A stretch of DNA of 64,000 bases from positions 372,001-436,000 of the forward strand of contig JAACJK010000168.1 in assembly GCA_013368325.1 (NCBI GenBank), written 5' to 3'. Below the pieces are notes generated by a model that searched no databases, was not told where the DNA came from, and was given only the letters and a program-made list of their open reading frames with translations. The DNA comes from Ephemerocybe angulata. Taxonomy: Eukaryota > Basidiomycota > Agaricomycetes > Agaricales > Psathyrellaceae. Every line of letters starts with the position of its first letter. Within the stretch, counting starts at the first letter, position 1. Positions 45,101-56,903 of the stretch are shown here, piece after piece. Position numbers and translations under genes: made by a program.

Positions 45101-46339
45101 ATGCTCCGCCCTCATGCAGCATCTCCCAGAATCTGGCCCTATCGTCGTCATTAATGTTCATGACCGTCGCTGCGATGCGCTTGCCCTGTTGGCCGGTCTA
45201 GACGAGCCTCTCCACATTCCACTACCCAACTTCTCTGTCGAGAAATCCAGCAAGTATCGCGCCGTTTTGGACTCTCAGTTACGCACTCGTAACCTCCGTG
45301 TTCGAGAAGTAGGGGCGGTCACGTCCATAGACGGCGAGGTGAGAGGTATACGGTCCGTGCCTATTGGAGAGCATGGGGAAGATCCTCCTGTGCAGAGGGT
45401 TCTTCGAGGTTTGTGGGAGGAAGTCGTCAAGCCAATCCTAACCGCTCTTGGATTCTCGGTGAGTGTCCCCCTTTGTACCCCATTATCTGAGATTGACGGT
45501 TGCGATAGCGCATTGACCGGACCTCCGAGAAGGCACCTCCCAGGATCTGGTGGTGCCCAACAGGCCCTCTGTCCTTCCTCCCTCTTCACGCAGCGGGGAT
45601 ATATCGAGGGTCAGATTCTGAGGGTGTCTTCCACTATGCGGTATCATCCTACACTCCTACTGTCACCGCCATCACGAGCCGAGTCAAGAAGCATCGCTCA
45701 ATTGAAGCGGAGGTATCTGGACTATTTTTGACCAGTCAGCCGAACGTAACCGGCGCCTCTTCTATCCCTGGGACTACGAAGGAGGTACGATCCATCTTCG
45801 AAAAGGGTGAAGGAAGCGGAGTGAGGATGCTTAAGCTGGAGGGGAACGATATGACCGTCGACACATGTCTCGATCGCATGCATGAGTTTAGCAGCATCCA
45901 TTTGGCCTGCCATGGATCTCAGAACGCAGCCGAGCCACTTCAAAGTCGCTTCCTCTTCCACCAAGGTTCCCTAGACCTCGGCACCATCATTCGGTCTAAC
46001 CTCAAGAACGCCGACCTCGCTTTCCTGTCAGCTTGTCAGACGAGCACTGGTGACGAGAAAATCTCTGACGAAGCTGTCCATCTCGTTGCCGGGATGCTTG
46101 CTGCTGGATACCGCCGGGTCGTTGGGACAATGTGGTCGATCGGGGATCAGCCTGCGCAGGAGGTGGCTACCACTTTCTATGACTACCTCTTCACTCATCG
46201 GGATGGAACCAATGGTACCTTTGATGGGACTCTGTCAGCCTATGCCTTACACGACGCCACCGAAAAATTGCGCCTCAGCCTCAACGAGTCGGAAAACTCA
46301 CTCCTTACTTGGGTTCCATTCGTTCACTTCGGGTATTGA
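42117..46339 (+). CDS. TPR-CHAT protease (gene 2), open frame throughout
   Basis: Exons 42117-42313, 42366-42487, 42545-42643, 42688-45458 and 45509-46339 join in phase; N-terminal exons before 42,117 are unresolved. The N-terminal part (LTWTDIAFERTDA, then LNLTEVLIFGLP) matches gene 1. The large exon encodes 13 TPR-like repeats of 45 residues, 135 bp each (typical core QRAVDLAPQGHPxLPxWLNN). A helical linker rich in Ala/Leu follows (WAKELIQ, then GLERTVRGRYTQLE). The last exon begins after a 50-nt intron and carries the CHAT domain: APPRIWWCPTGPLSFLPLHA, then the dyad His in LACHGSQNAAEPLQS (His codon 45911-45913) and Cys in SACQTSTGDE (Cys codon 46034-46036), then SIGDQPAQEVA and WVPFVHFGY at the end. 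Expected cytosolic regulated Cys protease; target unknown. Confidence 0.85.
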
Positions 46340-46699
46340 ATTGCGTATTAGCTTTCATCCCGTGTTTCAACTTTCCTATTGCTGATTCCTCTATACCTTC
46401 CACTTCCACTTCCACTTCCTCCCCGTTGATTCGGACTTTTTGCGACATATTTAAATTTGGCTTGTCCGCTCTTCGCCGCTCCTATACTTCCACGTAACGC
46501 GCTCCGAGACCATTATAGTCTATTTATAATATCCCGTTCCCTTTCTTAGGCACCTGACCGAGTAATTCGCTCCTAGTATTATGCTCACAGTGTCTACCTG
46601 ACGCGCACTATCGTTCTACTTACTGAGAAACTGGCCGTTGATTTTGTGTTGCGGTTCATTACCAGAGGCGACAGGAGAGTTGCAGGAGAGCATGGGGAA

Positions 46700-47290
46700 G
46701 CGCCCGCTATTGTTGGTACTTGTTAGACACGAGTTTGGCATGTTTGGCAGCACCTTCAAACTGGCGATTGCTGGACAGCTGGCCTCCTTCGTCTTCCAGC
46801 ATTCCACTTCCTCGTCTCGTTGGCCTCTATACCCATTGACACCCAGCTAAAGGGATTTTGAAATATGCACGACGCTGAACCCGAAGATCTTGCCATGCGT
46901 TGGACTGGACCGTTCAGAGTGAAAGGGCGACATTGGCGATTGGGTGTTCCAACTTGTACGTATCTCTGCTCTTGCTCCGCTCACTACTAGTATTAACGTC
47001 CTTGAAGTTGTTAAGACTGCTGTGATGGGTGCCTTGTGAACCTCAACCCGAGGACTGAACACTTCCTGAACACGTTGATGAAGCTCATTGTGGCTTGACG
47101 ACATCCACATCCTCCATCCTCTCCCATCCAACGACCGACACTGCCGAGTTGATCCAGATGCCTCATAATCGACTCCGTGTGGGTTACCCCGAATCCTGTT
47201 CACCGTGTACCGACTCACCCGCGAGGTCGAGCATTGGGTGGCGAGTCGGGCGACACCGCTAGAAGGTCTCATCGTGACCATCGTTTTTTG
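46700..47290. repeat. Dispersed repeat, partial copy 3
   Basis: Contains tttggcagcaccttcaaact (46,745), like gtttggcagcagcttcgaac at 29,588. Near 47,120 it has ccatccaacgaccgacactg, and it ends with a gtaccgactcacccgcgagg block like that near 30,075. More diverged than copies 1 and 2. Confidence 0.35.
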
Positions 47291-48179
47291 GGGAGGGTTT
47301 CCAGCCCGGCAATATTGAGGTATATCCCGGTTCAGAGCCGTCATCGAGGATATAGAGTGGAAATCTGGGTGTTTAGCCAGTCTCGAACTCGCTCACTGCC
47401 AACACAGCGACTACGACTTTCGAGACACGACGCTTCCCCGACGACACAAACCCCAACCAAACCCCCGAACCTCGGGGCCTTCGAGTTGGTAAAGGAAGCG
47501 CGTCTGCACCACCTATATTCCTATTCTCACTACCGCCACCTCCGCCTCCATCACAGCCCCGGTCCCGGTCCCGAGTTCCCTTACTACCTTTGTTCAGAAT
47601 CCGAACGTTGGGAAGGACCGCCTGGGCGTACAGTTTGAACGATGAGTCAGCCTGGTGCACTAGACGGCTGTGGGCGTGGAAGAAACTGGGCTGGAGCTGG
47701 GATCGTTACCATCTGCGTTGACGCTCCAGGCGGAATGGAGGATGGCGGGGCGACGAGGGACGGGAGAATGGACATTCGGCTCTTAATCTGGAGAACGCTG
47801 CCAGCACCAACCCTGGGCATTGCAGGAATACTTTGCTCAGGCGTAGGCTGTGGACTACGTCGTCGGATTGCGTGGTTGGGTTGGCGAAGTTCTCCAGTTT
47901 GATTTTCTGATGCAGCTGACGAGGGTGAGCACCCCGGAGCTCGAGGAGGCCGTCGAGTATCGCGGTTATGAGTATGACAAGGACTTTGTCGCCTCATCAA
48001 GTTCAGTCGCTCCGCCAATAACACTTGCAGGAATTCTATGCTCGCGAGGCACTTTCGTCTCCTCCCATACACCCTGCTGCTCCCTGCGCTATTCTCCTCT
48101 GGTCCGGCGTTCGTTGAGGAGCGACCTTCAAGTGGGACGATACACCCCCACCTCTCGCTGATGTTCGGCCCACATAGTG

Positions 48180-48560
48180 GGCACCTTCTTGTTTCTTGCG
48201 CGATCTCCTGCGCTCGTGCACATCGTCAAGGCCGAGTCCATTGTCCATGCCCCTACTCGGCGTCGATTCGCTTTCTCATTTCGTACTTTCGGACTGTCTG
48301 TTGACTCCCCGGCCTCTCTCAGAGCCAGTGAATCGGGCTCCCGGGCTGCTGAGTGTGACGATATGGGCTGTTCTGCACCCTCATTCGCTCCTGTCGATGA
48401 CCTGCCACTCAGCGATGGACCTCATCTCGAGGGCGAACAACGAGGGCACTACATCGCGAATCCGATGAAAACACGTTTTATCGAGCCGTAAGTGGTTCCT
48501 GCCAGACGCGATGCCCCGTAACCTGAATCCCCCTACACACACATAATCCGGCCATCTCGC
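48180..48560 (+). repeat. Dispersed repeat shared with the right window edge
   Basis: The blocks ctcagcgatggacctcatct, cgagggcgaac and acgagggcac recur at about 63,852-63,895 as ctcagcgatggacgtcatct, cgaggggcgaac and atgagggcac. A stretch with ccagacgcgatgccccgta matches ccagccgcgacgccccgtg at 63,965. The open frame here (to 48,491) ends before gtaagt and has no known domain. Confidence 0.45.
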
Positions 48561-49507
48561 CACATTCCCAAGGCACGAATCACCGCCGTATTTGGGACCT
48601 CGCTAAGGTATGGGTTGGAGTCTGTATCGGCAGGAAGGCCGTGTGTACAGAAGCCCAGCGATGGGTCTACTTCGATCGGACGTTGCATGGCCAACCCTCA
48701 GCTTCGACATTGGCTATCGTCCCTTCCCTCGCTCACCCCGCTCGTGAAATCATGCTTGAGTCGAGTCTAGTATATGCTGAGTATCGCCCGTATCACCCCG
48801 GCCCGCTGGGCTCGCTTATCCTCTCTGTTCCTGAGATGCAAACTTGAAGTTCGTTCTCAGGAGCGGCCCATTTCGAAGAAACATCGCACTTAGGATGCAT
48901 GGCATGGGCGATGCGAGCCTTGTTCAGCGTCGACCACAATAACAGGGGTCCGAGTATCATGAGATGTACGATGAGTGAAAATGCGCTGTCTCGGAATACG
49001 TGCAGTGCAAGCTGCAGCCACAAAGTACCGTTTCTTGTATATAAGCGCCCACACCTCTCATGAGAGAACGAGAAGAGCACGAAATGGATTGAACGAAGAC
49101 AGTGGGTCATAATTGTAAAAATAGCGACAGGCTTGCGACTTTATACACCGTTTAACCTTCCAGATACACCATCCGAGTCATTGAGTTGCACCAGCCTATT
49201 TATGTACCTGTGATGCAGGGGATATTTGACCTTGAAGCACGTCCGAATACAACAACCCGTAACCAACAATATAGAGCTCCTCCGGGGCTTTTCATTGACC
49301 TTATACCTCCAAATCCAAAAGACTAAGATATAAAGGTACTGCTGGAGACTCGGCAGGAGAGTGCACTACAAACGAAAGGAGTCACAAAGGTCTGACACTG
49401 TGAGCCGTAGTCGCTCCATCGCCTAGTGCGTGTGTCCTGCTCCGATATGATACTTCAGGTGCGCCACCAGCTGAACATTTCGTCAGTACCAGTGCCTCAT
49501 CGCCGTG

Positions 49508-49858
49508 TCACCTTCCACGTGCCTTATCGTGATTGTTGAATGTCTTCTTGCATCCAGTGTTCGGGTAGGGGCAAGTGTAAATCGTCCGGCGCTCCAGGCG
49601 TTCAGTAAGCTCGTCTATAAGTTCACGGGTTGTCACATCGCCCAGGAGCTCCCGGAGGCTGAGTTGAGACTCGTCCAAGCTACGAATATCGCTGAGTTCG
49701 TCTCGCGCATGTAAACCCTGAGGGAGGGAAACGATGCAATACTTAGCCATGATTTGGGAAACATAACTTTAGAATTATGCGCGTACATCGTGGTGGGCGT
49801 TAACTATTGAGGCCAGAGAGATGAAAAGAGGCAGAAGAGCGAGAAGTGAAAGCTGCAT
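49508..49858 (-). CDS. Small secreted protein with a C-terminal CxxxxxxC motif
   Basis: Exon 49787-49858 encodes a signal peptide (MQLSLLALLPLFISLASIVN, then AHHD). It joins in phase to an exon starting at 49717 after an intron of 69 nt (gtacgc...cctcag). The mature part has LHARDELSDI, then an acidic helix (LRELLGDVTTRELIDELTER) and ends in TIYTCPYPNTGCKKTFNNHD, which resembles half of a C2H2-like finger. The frame closes at 49508. One reading of the DNA just beyond contains LVAHLKYH, which would complete such a finger, but I could not splice to it in phase, so the 3' end is open. Small secreted proteins with this layout occur in basidiomycetes. Function unknown. Confidence 0.6.
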
Positions 49859-49920
49859 GGTGTGTGAGAGAGGGTTGCTTGGAAAGATGGGTGTGTCTGG
49901 AGCACTATACCCCCTTGCTC

Positions 49921-49933
49921 TGGCCTTATATCC
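49921..49933 (-). promoter_or_regulatory. TATA-like box of the 49.5-kb secreted protein
   Basis: The minus strand reads GGATATAAGGCCA, 63-75 nt upstream of the start codon at 49858. Confidence 0.45.
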
Positions 49934-52662
49934 TTCAATTGGAACGGTAAATTCGAATGCGGGTACCATTGGTAATACCTAATAGGCCCGTCGCGGTCAC
50001 ACCAACACTGATAAGGATGAAACGTGCGCCTGACACTGTGTACCCGTCCTTTCACTTTTTTCCTGCTTGATAACTTTGATTCCATGTTACGTCTGTGGTT
50101 TACACACACACCCAGGCAACATGAAGCTGGGCCGTTGCTTGATTGTTGTGAAGCTCCTGCACATCCTTGGCCTCCCGCGCATCCCTGATCTCCCCTCCTC
50201 CAGGACACCTCAACACTTATGGAAAGAGAATGTGGGCCTCGGGTTCTTTGGCGACGTACGCCAGCAATATCATTCGCTCTGTTATCAAGTACTTTCGGCA
50301 TTCGAACATTGTGAAGACCAAACTGCGTGCGCGCTTTGCTTACTGTACAACCTCCGCCTCGGACTCCAAGAAGTTGTAAGGATCGGCAACTTGAAGAGGC
50401 CTCAGATCCTTGGATCGGCATGGTGATGGCATCATTCCCCCCCCCTCCCCCAGGAAAGGAGATAGAACAGTCAGCTTACTTAGTCAAGGGAAGCCGAGCA
50501 CGCCGTTTAAATTCTCCGTGAAATGATGACAAAAAGTACTGGTGCTGGTCATGGATTTTGACTTGCCGTGCAATGCTGCGGCGGAACGTCCCGACATGCA
50601 TCATTCAGGGTCGCTCGTAGCAGGGAACCTTCCACTATTGTTCACTCATTTTTGACTCTGGTTTGGGCGGCAGTATCTATTCTGAGCCTCCGTGTGCTGT
50701 GAGCGCAGCACGAACGGCGAAATCGACATTCCGGTTCGTAATGCGTTGCCTCAATCTTTCTCGCAAGCTGTCGTGTTTATGTTTTAACTCTATGATCAGG
50801 ATTTCAACCAGTACTTCCAAAAGAACGACCCCGCCCCCAATCCGAAATGCAGCTCACACAGTTTATTGCAGTTGGCCTCCATGTTGCTCGCACCACCCAG
50901 TGCCTTGAAGGGACGTCTGCCAGCCCCGCAGATGTACAGTATATCTCGTCGCACCCGTCCGGCCGTGTAGCCGCAATAATGGGCCGGGAAGGTGTCGATT
51001 AAACGACCTTCCGTTCAATCACTCCGTATCGTATCAGAGATGACATTGCGCCTGAAATGGGATTAACCTTGATTGTTTTCTTTTCCCTTTTTTCACTCGT
51101 GCGGCTCGGCCTAGGACGGCTCAGGATTCCATGCATTGAGATTAATGATCACTGTACGAGTGGTGATTAATTTGGATGCTACCTAATATACCAGTTGTGC
51201 ATAAAATCGGCTAGCTAAATATAGGCATGCACCACCCCCAGCTACACAGTCTATATGGGAAAGCGCTGACTCAGTAGTACTGCGATTATGTCCCGTGGAA
51301 AATACTCAGACCCCAAGGGGGAAAAATCCTCCAAGTCGTACCCATCGGTGGGTATGCATGGAGGACTCCGGCAGGTACGATTGTAAAATATAATATCATT
51401 GGATGCTAGAGACCATTCCACTATCACTCAAGTTTGCTCGTCGACCTTTTCAGGACAGGACTAGAAAACTGCTTCGCGCCCTCAATAGGTGCTATGACAG
51501 ACCATCGATCCTTGGTAAAAACTTGGGTTTCGAGTCAGCTTGGCTGCACTAAATTTGATGGAACCCACAACTTACACTCAAGCGAGACAGGCTTGTCGGC
51601 GAAGTACTTATTCGAAATTCCCTGTTTGGATAGCGGCACCATCACCAGGTGCGAGAGAGCGCTTCCACATGTGCCGCAGAAAGAGCGCGTCACTGCAAGT
51701 TTGTGAATGCTGTACGTCAGAAAGTAATGTCAACGAAGACACCAGTCCTCATACCTGGATTCCCGCTGGCACCTGTCGTTTCATATGTTCGAACTGGTCC
51801 CACCATTACTTGTATCCTTGAGGGGAGCAACAATGTTGGTGCTGAATGCTCTACCAGAGGTGCGCTTGCAGTCCCAGCAATGGCACAAGATTTGGCTCTG
51901 GAAAGCATAGCCATTCTATATCGTTATTGTAGTTTCGCCGCAGAGACAATGACCTTGGATTGCTTGGGACATTTTGAGGATGATGAGCGGGGAATGGGTT
52001 TAAGGATACGGCGGGTCTAAACATTCGTATTTATTTAGCAATTAGATCCCGTGTTGCTGTGCAATGGTTCCATGTGTTTGTATAAATGAGGCGTAGGCTC
52101 ATGCTGACGCGTTCAGAACCAGGGGACAGGAAGATGACAAAATAATCCTGCCGCCTCACGTTCTCCTGGGCGCTCAACAATGCCGGGCTCCCGAGAACGG
52201 GCGCTTATCGTTGAACACGGCTCTTAGGACCAGCCGAGCTATCGTAAATCTCGTAATCTTATGGCCGCGCAGGACAACGTTTAGTTGATACAAATACCTG
52301 GAACGAACAAATAAATCCTAACGGGCTCGAACGAAGGCACCTAAGTATACAGAACTGACCACAGCGATCATGCTGAAGGCGCCGCCCATTTCTCTCATCT
52401 ACGCTCTGGCTTGAGTAACAAATTAGCCAGCCAGTGACGGTTGCGACAAAGTGGGAGCATAAAATGTGTCTTTCTCTCGGTGAGGTGAGTCCATCATGAT
52501 GAATGGAAGGGATTCATGGGAAGATAGAGTGGGAAGCTACTGATTCTGCAGAATATATTTAAAGTCGTCCATACTGAAACGTGGCTATCTTCCGTTATCA
52601 AACTGCGGAGAAATCTAGTTATGCTGAAGTGAGTCTACCTACGCCCGACTTCGTGTATGGGG
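49934..52662. other. Stretch with no supportable gene
   Basis: A possible terminal exon on the plus strand ends at 50,379 (frame with SGSLATYASNIIRSVIKYF after a ctccag acceptor near 50,210), but nothing links to it. The remaining frames show no features. Confidence 0.35.
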
Positions 52663-52815
52663 TTACATAGCGTGGGACTGAATGACATCGCCGTCTTTTC
52701 CGTGGCTTTCCAACTTGGATTTCTTTCTGACGACCACGAAGATGACGGCGACAACTACAACAGCCGCCGGCAGATATTGGGATCGTACGGCCGCAAACCC
52801 ACAGCTGTAGATATC
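52663..52815 (-). CDS. C-terminal exon with one transmembrane helix, uncertain
   Basis: One minus-strand frame reads YLPAAVVVVAVIFVVVRKKS, a typical single-pass helix with a basic stop-transfer, then a short polar tail ending in HAM and a stop at 52663. I could not define the upstream exons. A competing frame is also open here, so this is only a hint of a single-pass membrane protein gene covering part of 52.7-53.6 kb. Confidence 0.25.
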   Translation of the reverse strand, partial: DIYSCGFAAVRSQYLPAAVVVVAVIFVVVRKKSKLESHGKDGDVIQSHAM

Positions 52816-53775
52816 TCGAGCCGTTTCGGCTCATAATCCATCATATACGTGCTCCACAGGCCAGCGCTGCTGAGTCCTACGAAGTCGTCCGAGGTTGGGA
52901 GGATATACTGATTGGCTGGCGTCATCCTGGAGCCTCACAAGTGGAGGATGGTCAGATGAGTACCACATTTCGTATCTACCGTGTCGAAATTCATTGTAGG
53001 AACCGAACCTATGTCTGGTGGAGTTTCGTATTGCCTGCCACCTTCAAAACCGCGTCGCACCAGGCATTGACGGCCAAGTATCTTGCCCTTTGTTCTGGTT
53101 AGACTGTGGACCCTCGAGCATATCTTGTCAAGTATCTGGGCGACTTTCTGGCTGTGGTCGTACAGCTCGTTCATCTACTTCTTGAGTTTCTGTAACCTAT
53201 GGGCTCCCTCATCCGAAGACTTGAAGTGGGCAACTACATCCTTTCTTTCCAATGGAAAGCTCGGATGTGCATTGCCGGAAGTGCCACTGAAATCTCGCTT
53301 CTTGGCTCTCGTCGCTCTTTCGAGCATTATTGTTAGCTTTCGGTCTCTTCAACTCGCCATCCACCACACTATCAACCGACTATCAACCCTCCCCATCCCA
53401 TCTGTCCACTCGCTCGGGTACCCTAAACTCTCGGCCTCATACAGCGAAACTGAAGTTCGCTGGTACGCACACTGCGCCTTGCTTATGTACCTAAGTTTCT
53501 GGATGCACTTCGCCATACATCGCTATCATCCTGGTCTGTCTTTTACCGTGGACGCTTTAGCGTAGGACTACGCGTCTTTGACGCGTCTCTCAGTGATCAC
53601 TGGATGGTGGGACTGGTGACAACAAGTTCCTTTCGAGCCGCCTTACCAAAATTCCATTCACAGGTGAATTGCGACCATGAAGCAAGCCCCGCGCATCGCG
53701 CTCTAAATCATATGAGATTAACCTTGGAATCTGGGGAGAGTGATTTGAACATAACCCGGAACCGCCCTTGGCGAA

Positions 53776-55625
53776 TCAGACGATCGAATATACACCCTTG
53801 CCACGCACCCCTGACCTGTCTGCTACACTCTTGCCCTCTCCGATTAAGTATATCTCGTGACATGATCTGCCCACGTCTCGCTCTCCTCCCTTCTCGTCGT
53901 AGTCGGACTCATCGGGGTCTGTATCGATGCTGTAGTCCATTGGCTTGAAGATAAGTCTGGAGAGCTCGTCGTCGATGGTAGACCCTTCCAATCTCTGTAT
54001 GTGAAGTAGAAGGCGGTCGGAAAATATTGGAACGAGGTATCGTCCCAGGCTAGTATAGGACTCATCTCAATATCGCACTCGAGGGATATACTTGGTTACG
54101 CACAGATTAAAACACTGCATGTGGTTCGTTGATAAGAAATGTAGACGAGTATGAAGCTTTGAGGACTCACCCCAAGTACGGTCTCTGCTGTACTATCTTT
54201 GCTCGAGACAAAGTATCGGAGGGCTGATAGAAGATTGGCCACTGGGGACATTATCAATGAATTGGTGTACATAGCTTTCCATGTCACAGTTCCACGTACC
54301 CAGAGCGAATACGTAGAAGTAAATCCCTTCCCTTCTTATAGCACTAATTAAGCTATTATTGGTCCGTCGATATCGAATCCAAAATGTAAGAAGGCCTGCA
54401 AGAAAAGAAACTGAACAATAAAGGGGGTTAAAACTCGTTTCCGAATTTAAAGTCGTAATTCGATGGGATAACTCACTTGATGCCACGACAAACGAGATAA
54501 GACTGGCTGCAGAATAGAGCTTCTGGTATGTTGCACTGTCACTGGGCTCCTCCCAGACGCACGCATATCCGAGCTCGGACTGGAACTTTGACCCAGTCCC
54601 AACTAAGCTCGCCCAGGCGAGAGTCAGTGCGCGAAACAGGGAACTTGGCAAATTTCGTACCACTCCCCGCCAAATTGACGAACCAATTCAGGACCTGCAA
54701 GACTACAAATTGCAGCTTAAGAGCCTATTAGCTTGCATAGATATGTATATTAGATAGTACTTATACCTACCAGGAACACAATTACCAGTATCTTGAGGTA
54801 TTTTGAAGTCCCGCCCAGTAGCGCGTAGGCGCAAAGATAGAAGACCGCTGGCTTTGAATGTTAGCGTGACTCTCGGAGCTCATGAGTGTGAGACTCGCCT
54901 TTTGTGAGGTGGAGAGCCAGAGATCCTATCTCTATGATGAAGGCAAGCTCATCTGACCATTAGGAAAGAGGTATAGTGTTCAACGCACGCATCCGCAGTA
55001 GTGAAAGGACGGTACACTCCTGATGACCCCAGAATGCCATCAGCGCGAGGGCCAAACGTGCCCAAGGTGGTAGTACATACCTGATCGGTCAGCTTGATAT
55101 AGGTAGGAAGCGTGCCTTGGAGATATGGACGATGAGAAAGGTATTGCGTGAAGTACGATAAAACCAGGCTCCGATTACCGGTAATGTTAAGACCAATTGA
55201 GACGACATTGAAGTACCGACTTCCGAGGTACAAGAGCTTCCCAAGCTTCCACGTTGGCTGGGGCCAGATTAAATCGACCTGTCGATCGCACTCGAGATTA
55301 AATTTATCAATAACAGGGAAATACTAGACCTGTCTACCTCTTCGCTGAAGGTAGTCATGTAATAATAAAGCTTGCCGCGTTAAGTCAGCATCATAGCTTG
55401 CCGGCCAAGGAAAGCAAGTCTCACGAGCATTGTACACGTTGGTACTGGGGTTCAAGAGAGTGAGCCAGACAGTGTGCATTAGAGGAGAGCTGCATACGCA
55501 CGGAAAACAACCAACTTAATATCGATTCATGTCAGCTTTCTGAAACCGTAAACTGAAGACTTTACCTCAATCTCTCTCATAGAAGCGAGCGCCGAAGTCA
55601 TCGTCGCCAGTTCCAACGAGTCCAT
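53776..55625 (-). CDS. DUF6533-domain membrane protein (copy C)
   Basis: Exon 1 (55566-55625) encodes MDSLELATMTSALASMREIE. Next blocks are LYYYMTTFSEE (near 55,370), then VDLIWPQPTWKLGKLLYLGS and RYFNVVSIGLN (55,280-55,190), the family core. After several short introns come LGYACVWEEPSDS (about 54,575-54,535), an alanine/serine-rich helix, and WIRYRRTNNSLISAIRREG (about 54,375-54,320). The C-terminus reads LVPIFSDRLLLHIQ, then DDELSRLIFKPM and an acidic DTDPDESDYDEKGGE tail, and stops at 53776. Block order and spacing equal those of copies A and B. Exon borders between 55,190 and 54,600 and near 54,100 are uncertain. Confidence 0.65.
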
Positions 55626-56682
55626 GGTAATGTGACCGATTTGATATGTGATGTGAGGGGTCCGGCCCTTGCACATCCAAGCTTCAAGCGGCATGCAATA
55701 TATACGAAGTCACATCTCCCAGCGGAGATTCAGCGGAAATAGAGCGGAAAGATCTTCATTGGACGTATCACCAATCATGTCGTCAAACGTCACCCACAGC
55801 ATGGTCACTGATTATCCCTATGCTACGGCCTCGCGCTGGTTGCTTGATCTACGTTGGCCTGTGCACATTACCTGTGGCGAATCTCTTAAAAGGTATGGCA
55901 AAAGTATGGCCTATGGTTGATGATAGACTCTTGAGCGTCGTTTCTCATCTTGCGGCTTTAATGAGTGACATTATTGTGATGCTACGCTTAATATAAGGTT
56001 AGGATATCAAGCGCCCGTTTCTTATCTGACGGGCGCCAAGATTGTGAAGGAAAGTCTGCCCCACCGAGCACGGTGATGAGCCTGATCTTCGATTACTGAT
56101 GGCAGCACTGATGGACACGCTCACTTGGAAGGCTTCAGGAGATCTCCCGACCGGCTGTTGTCTGCGTCGTAGACTTCTCTCGCACTGACCTGGAACGATA
56201 CATATCCTTGACCACTAAGTGGAATCACTCCTTTGAACTTGGCTTACGCTGCACAGTGTGCGCGTTGACGTGAGTCTGATGAGTCTTTTCGCTTCCTTCC
56301 TCGAGGAACTTTTCATCATTGTGTTCGACTACCGCATCCTTCGGACGTCCTTAAATCACAGATTAGTGATACTTCGCCTGAGGCACCTCCCCTTCCCTCC
56401 CTCGATATATACTGGGTTCCGCGAACACGGATTCGGAGGCTCGCGAATGGTGCATAGTGGTGTACACTGGGTGGTGCTCGAACAATCCGACTGCTTTGTT
56501 AGTCCAAAACTCATCTTTCATAACCAGATTTGCTCTTATGGATGAGAAATAAGGCTCATAGTACCCGTATATACCACCCAATTACCCGCTAATAACCCCC
56601 TTACAGCACTCTGTTTCGCATACAAGGTGGTGCGTCCATCGGCCAGGGGCAAAGCAAATCAGACGCGTGGGATTGTTTTATA
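55626..56682. other. Gap between DUF6533 gene C and the Helitron
   Basis: No supported gene. A small hairpin occurs near 56,011-56,036: GCGCCCGT and ACGGGCGC around a 10-nt loop. Confidence 0.4.
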
Positions 56683-56693
56683 CTAGCAGTTTA

Positions 56694-56710
56694 CCCGTGC
56701 TACGCACGGG
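56694..56710 (-). terminator. Helitron 3' hairpin
   Basis: CCCGTGC and GCACGGG form a 7-bp stem with a TAC loop, ending 11 bp before the CTAG terminus. In Helitrons this hairpin marks the end of rolling-circle transfer. Confidence 0.9.
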
Positions 56711-56903
56711 GGCTCGGCCCTCAGGCCTCATGATTCACAGCTACACGCCTGCTTGCACAAACGATGAAAAGAGTGTTCAATTTCGAACGGGGAACAAACC
56801 AACTTTCGCCGAAAGTTATCATAGACTGCAGCTAAGGGTGAGATAAGGCCTCTAAAATAAGTGAGCAGAGGAGGACATGCCCAGATTTCGCAAAGATGAT
56901 CAG

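Larger units (their letters stand above)
46340..49507. other. Repeat-rich stretch with no supportable gene
   Basis: A TTCCAC hexamer repeat lies at about 46,399-46,420. Part of the dispersed repeat of 26.5 and 29.5 kb is seen at 46,700-47,290. A block at 48,180-48,560 matches the right window edge. Open frames at 47.2-48.5 kb look Pro/Ser-rich and lack domains. Confidence 0.4.

Noticed and set aside
49804..50421. 205-codon minus-strand frame
   Set aside because: It overlaps the signal-peptide exon of the 49.5-kb secreted protein in another frame and has no domain; composition is irregular.
53083..53565. 160-codon plus-strand frame
   Set aside because: It has some hydrophobic stretches but no family match or promoter, and a possible minus-strand gene lies nearby. 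Not supported enough to call.
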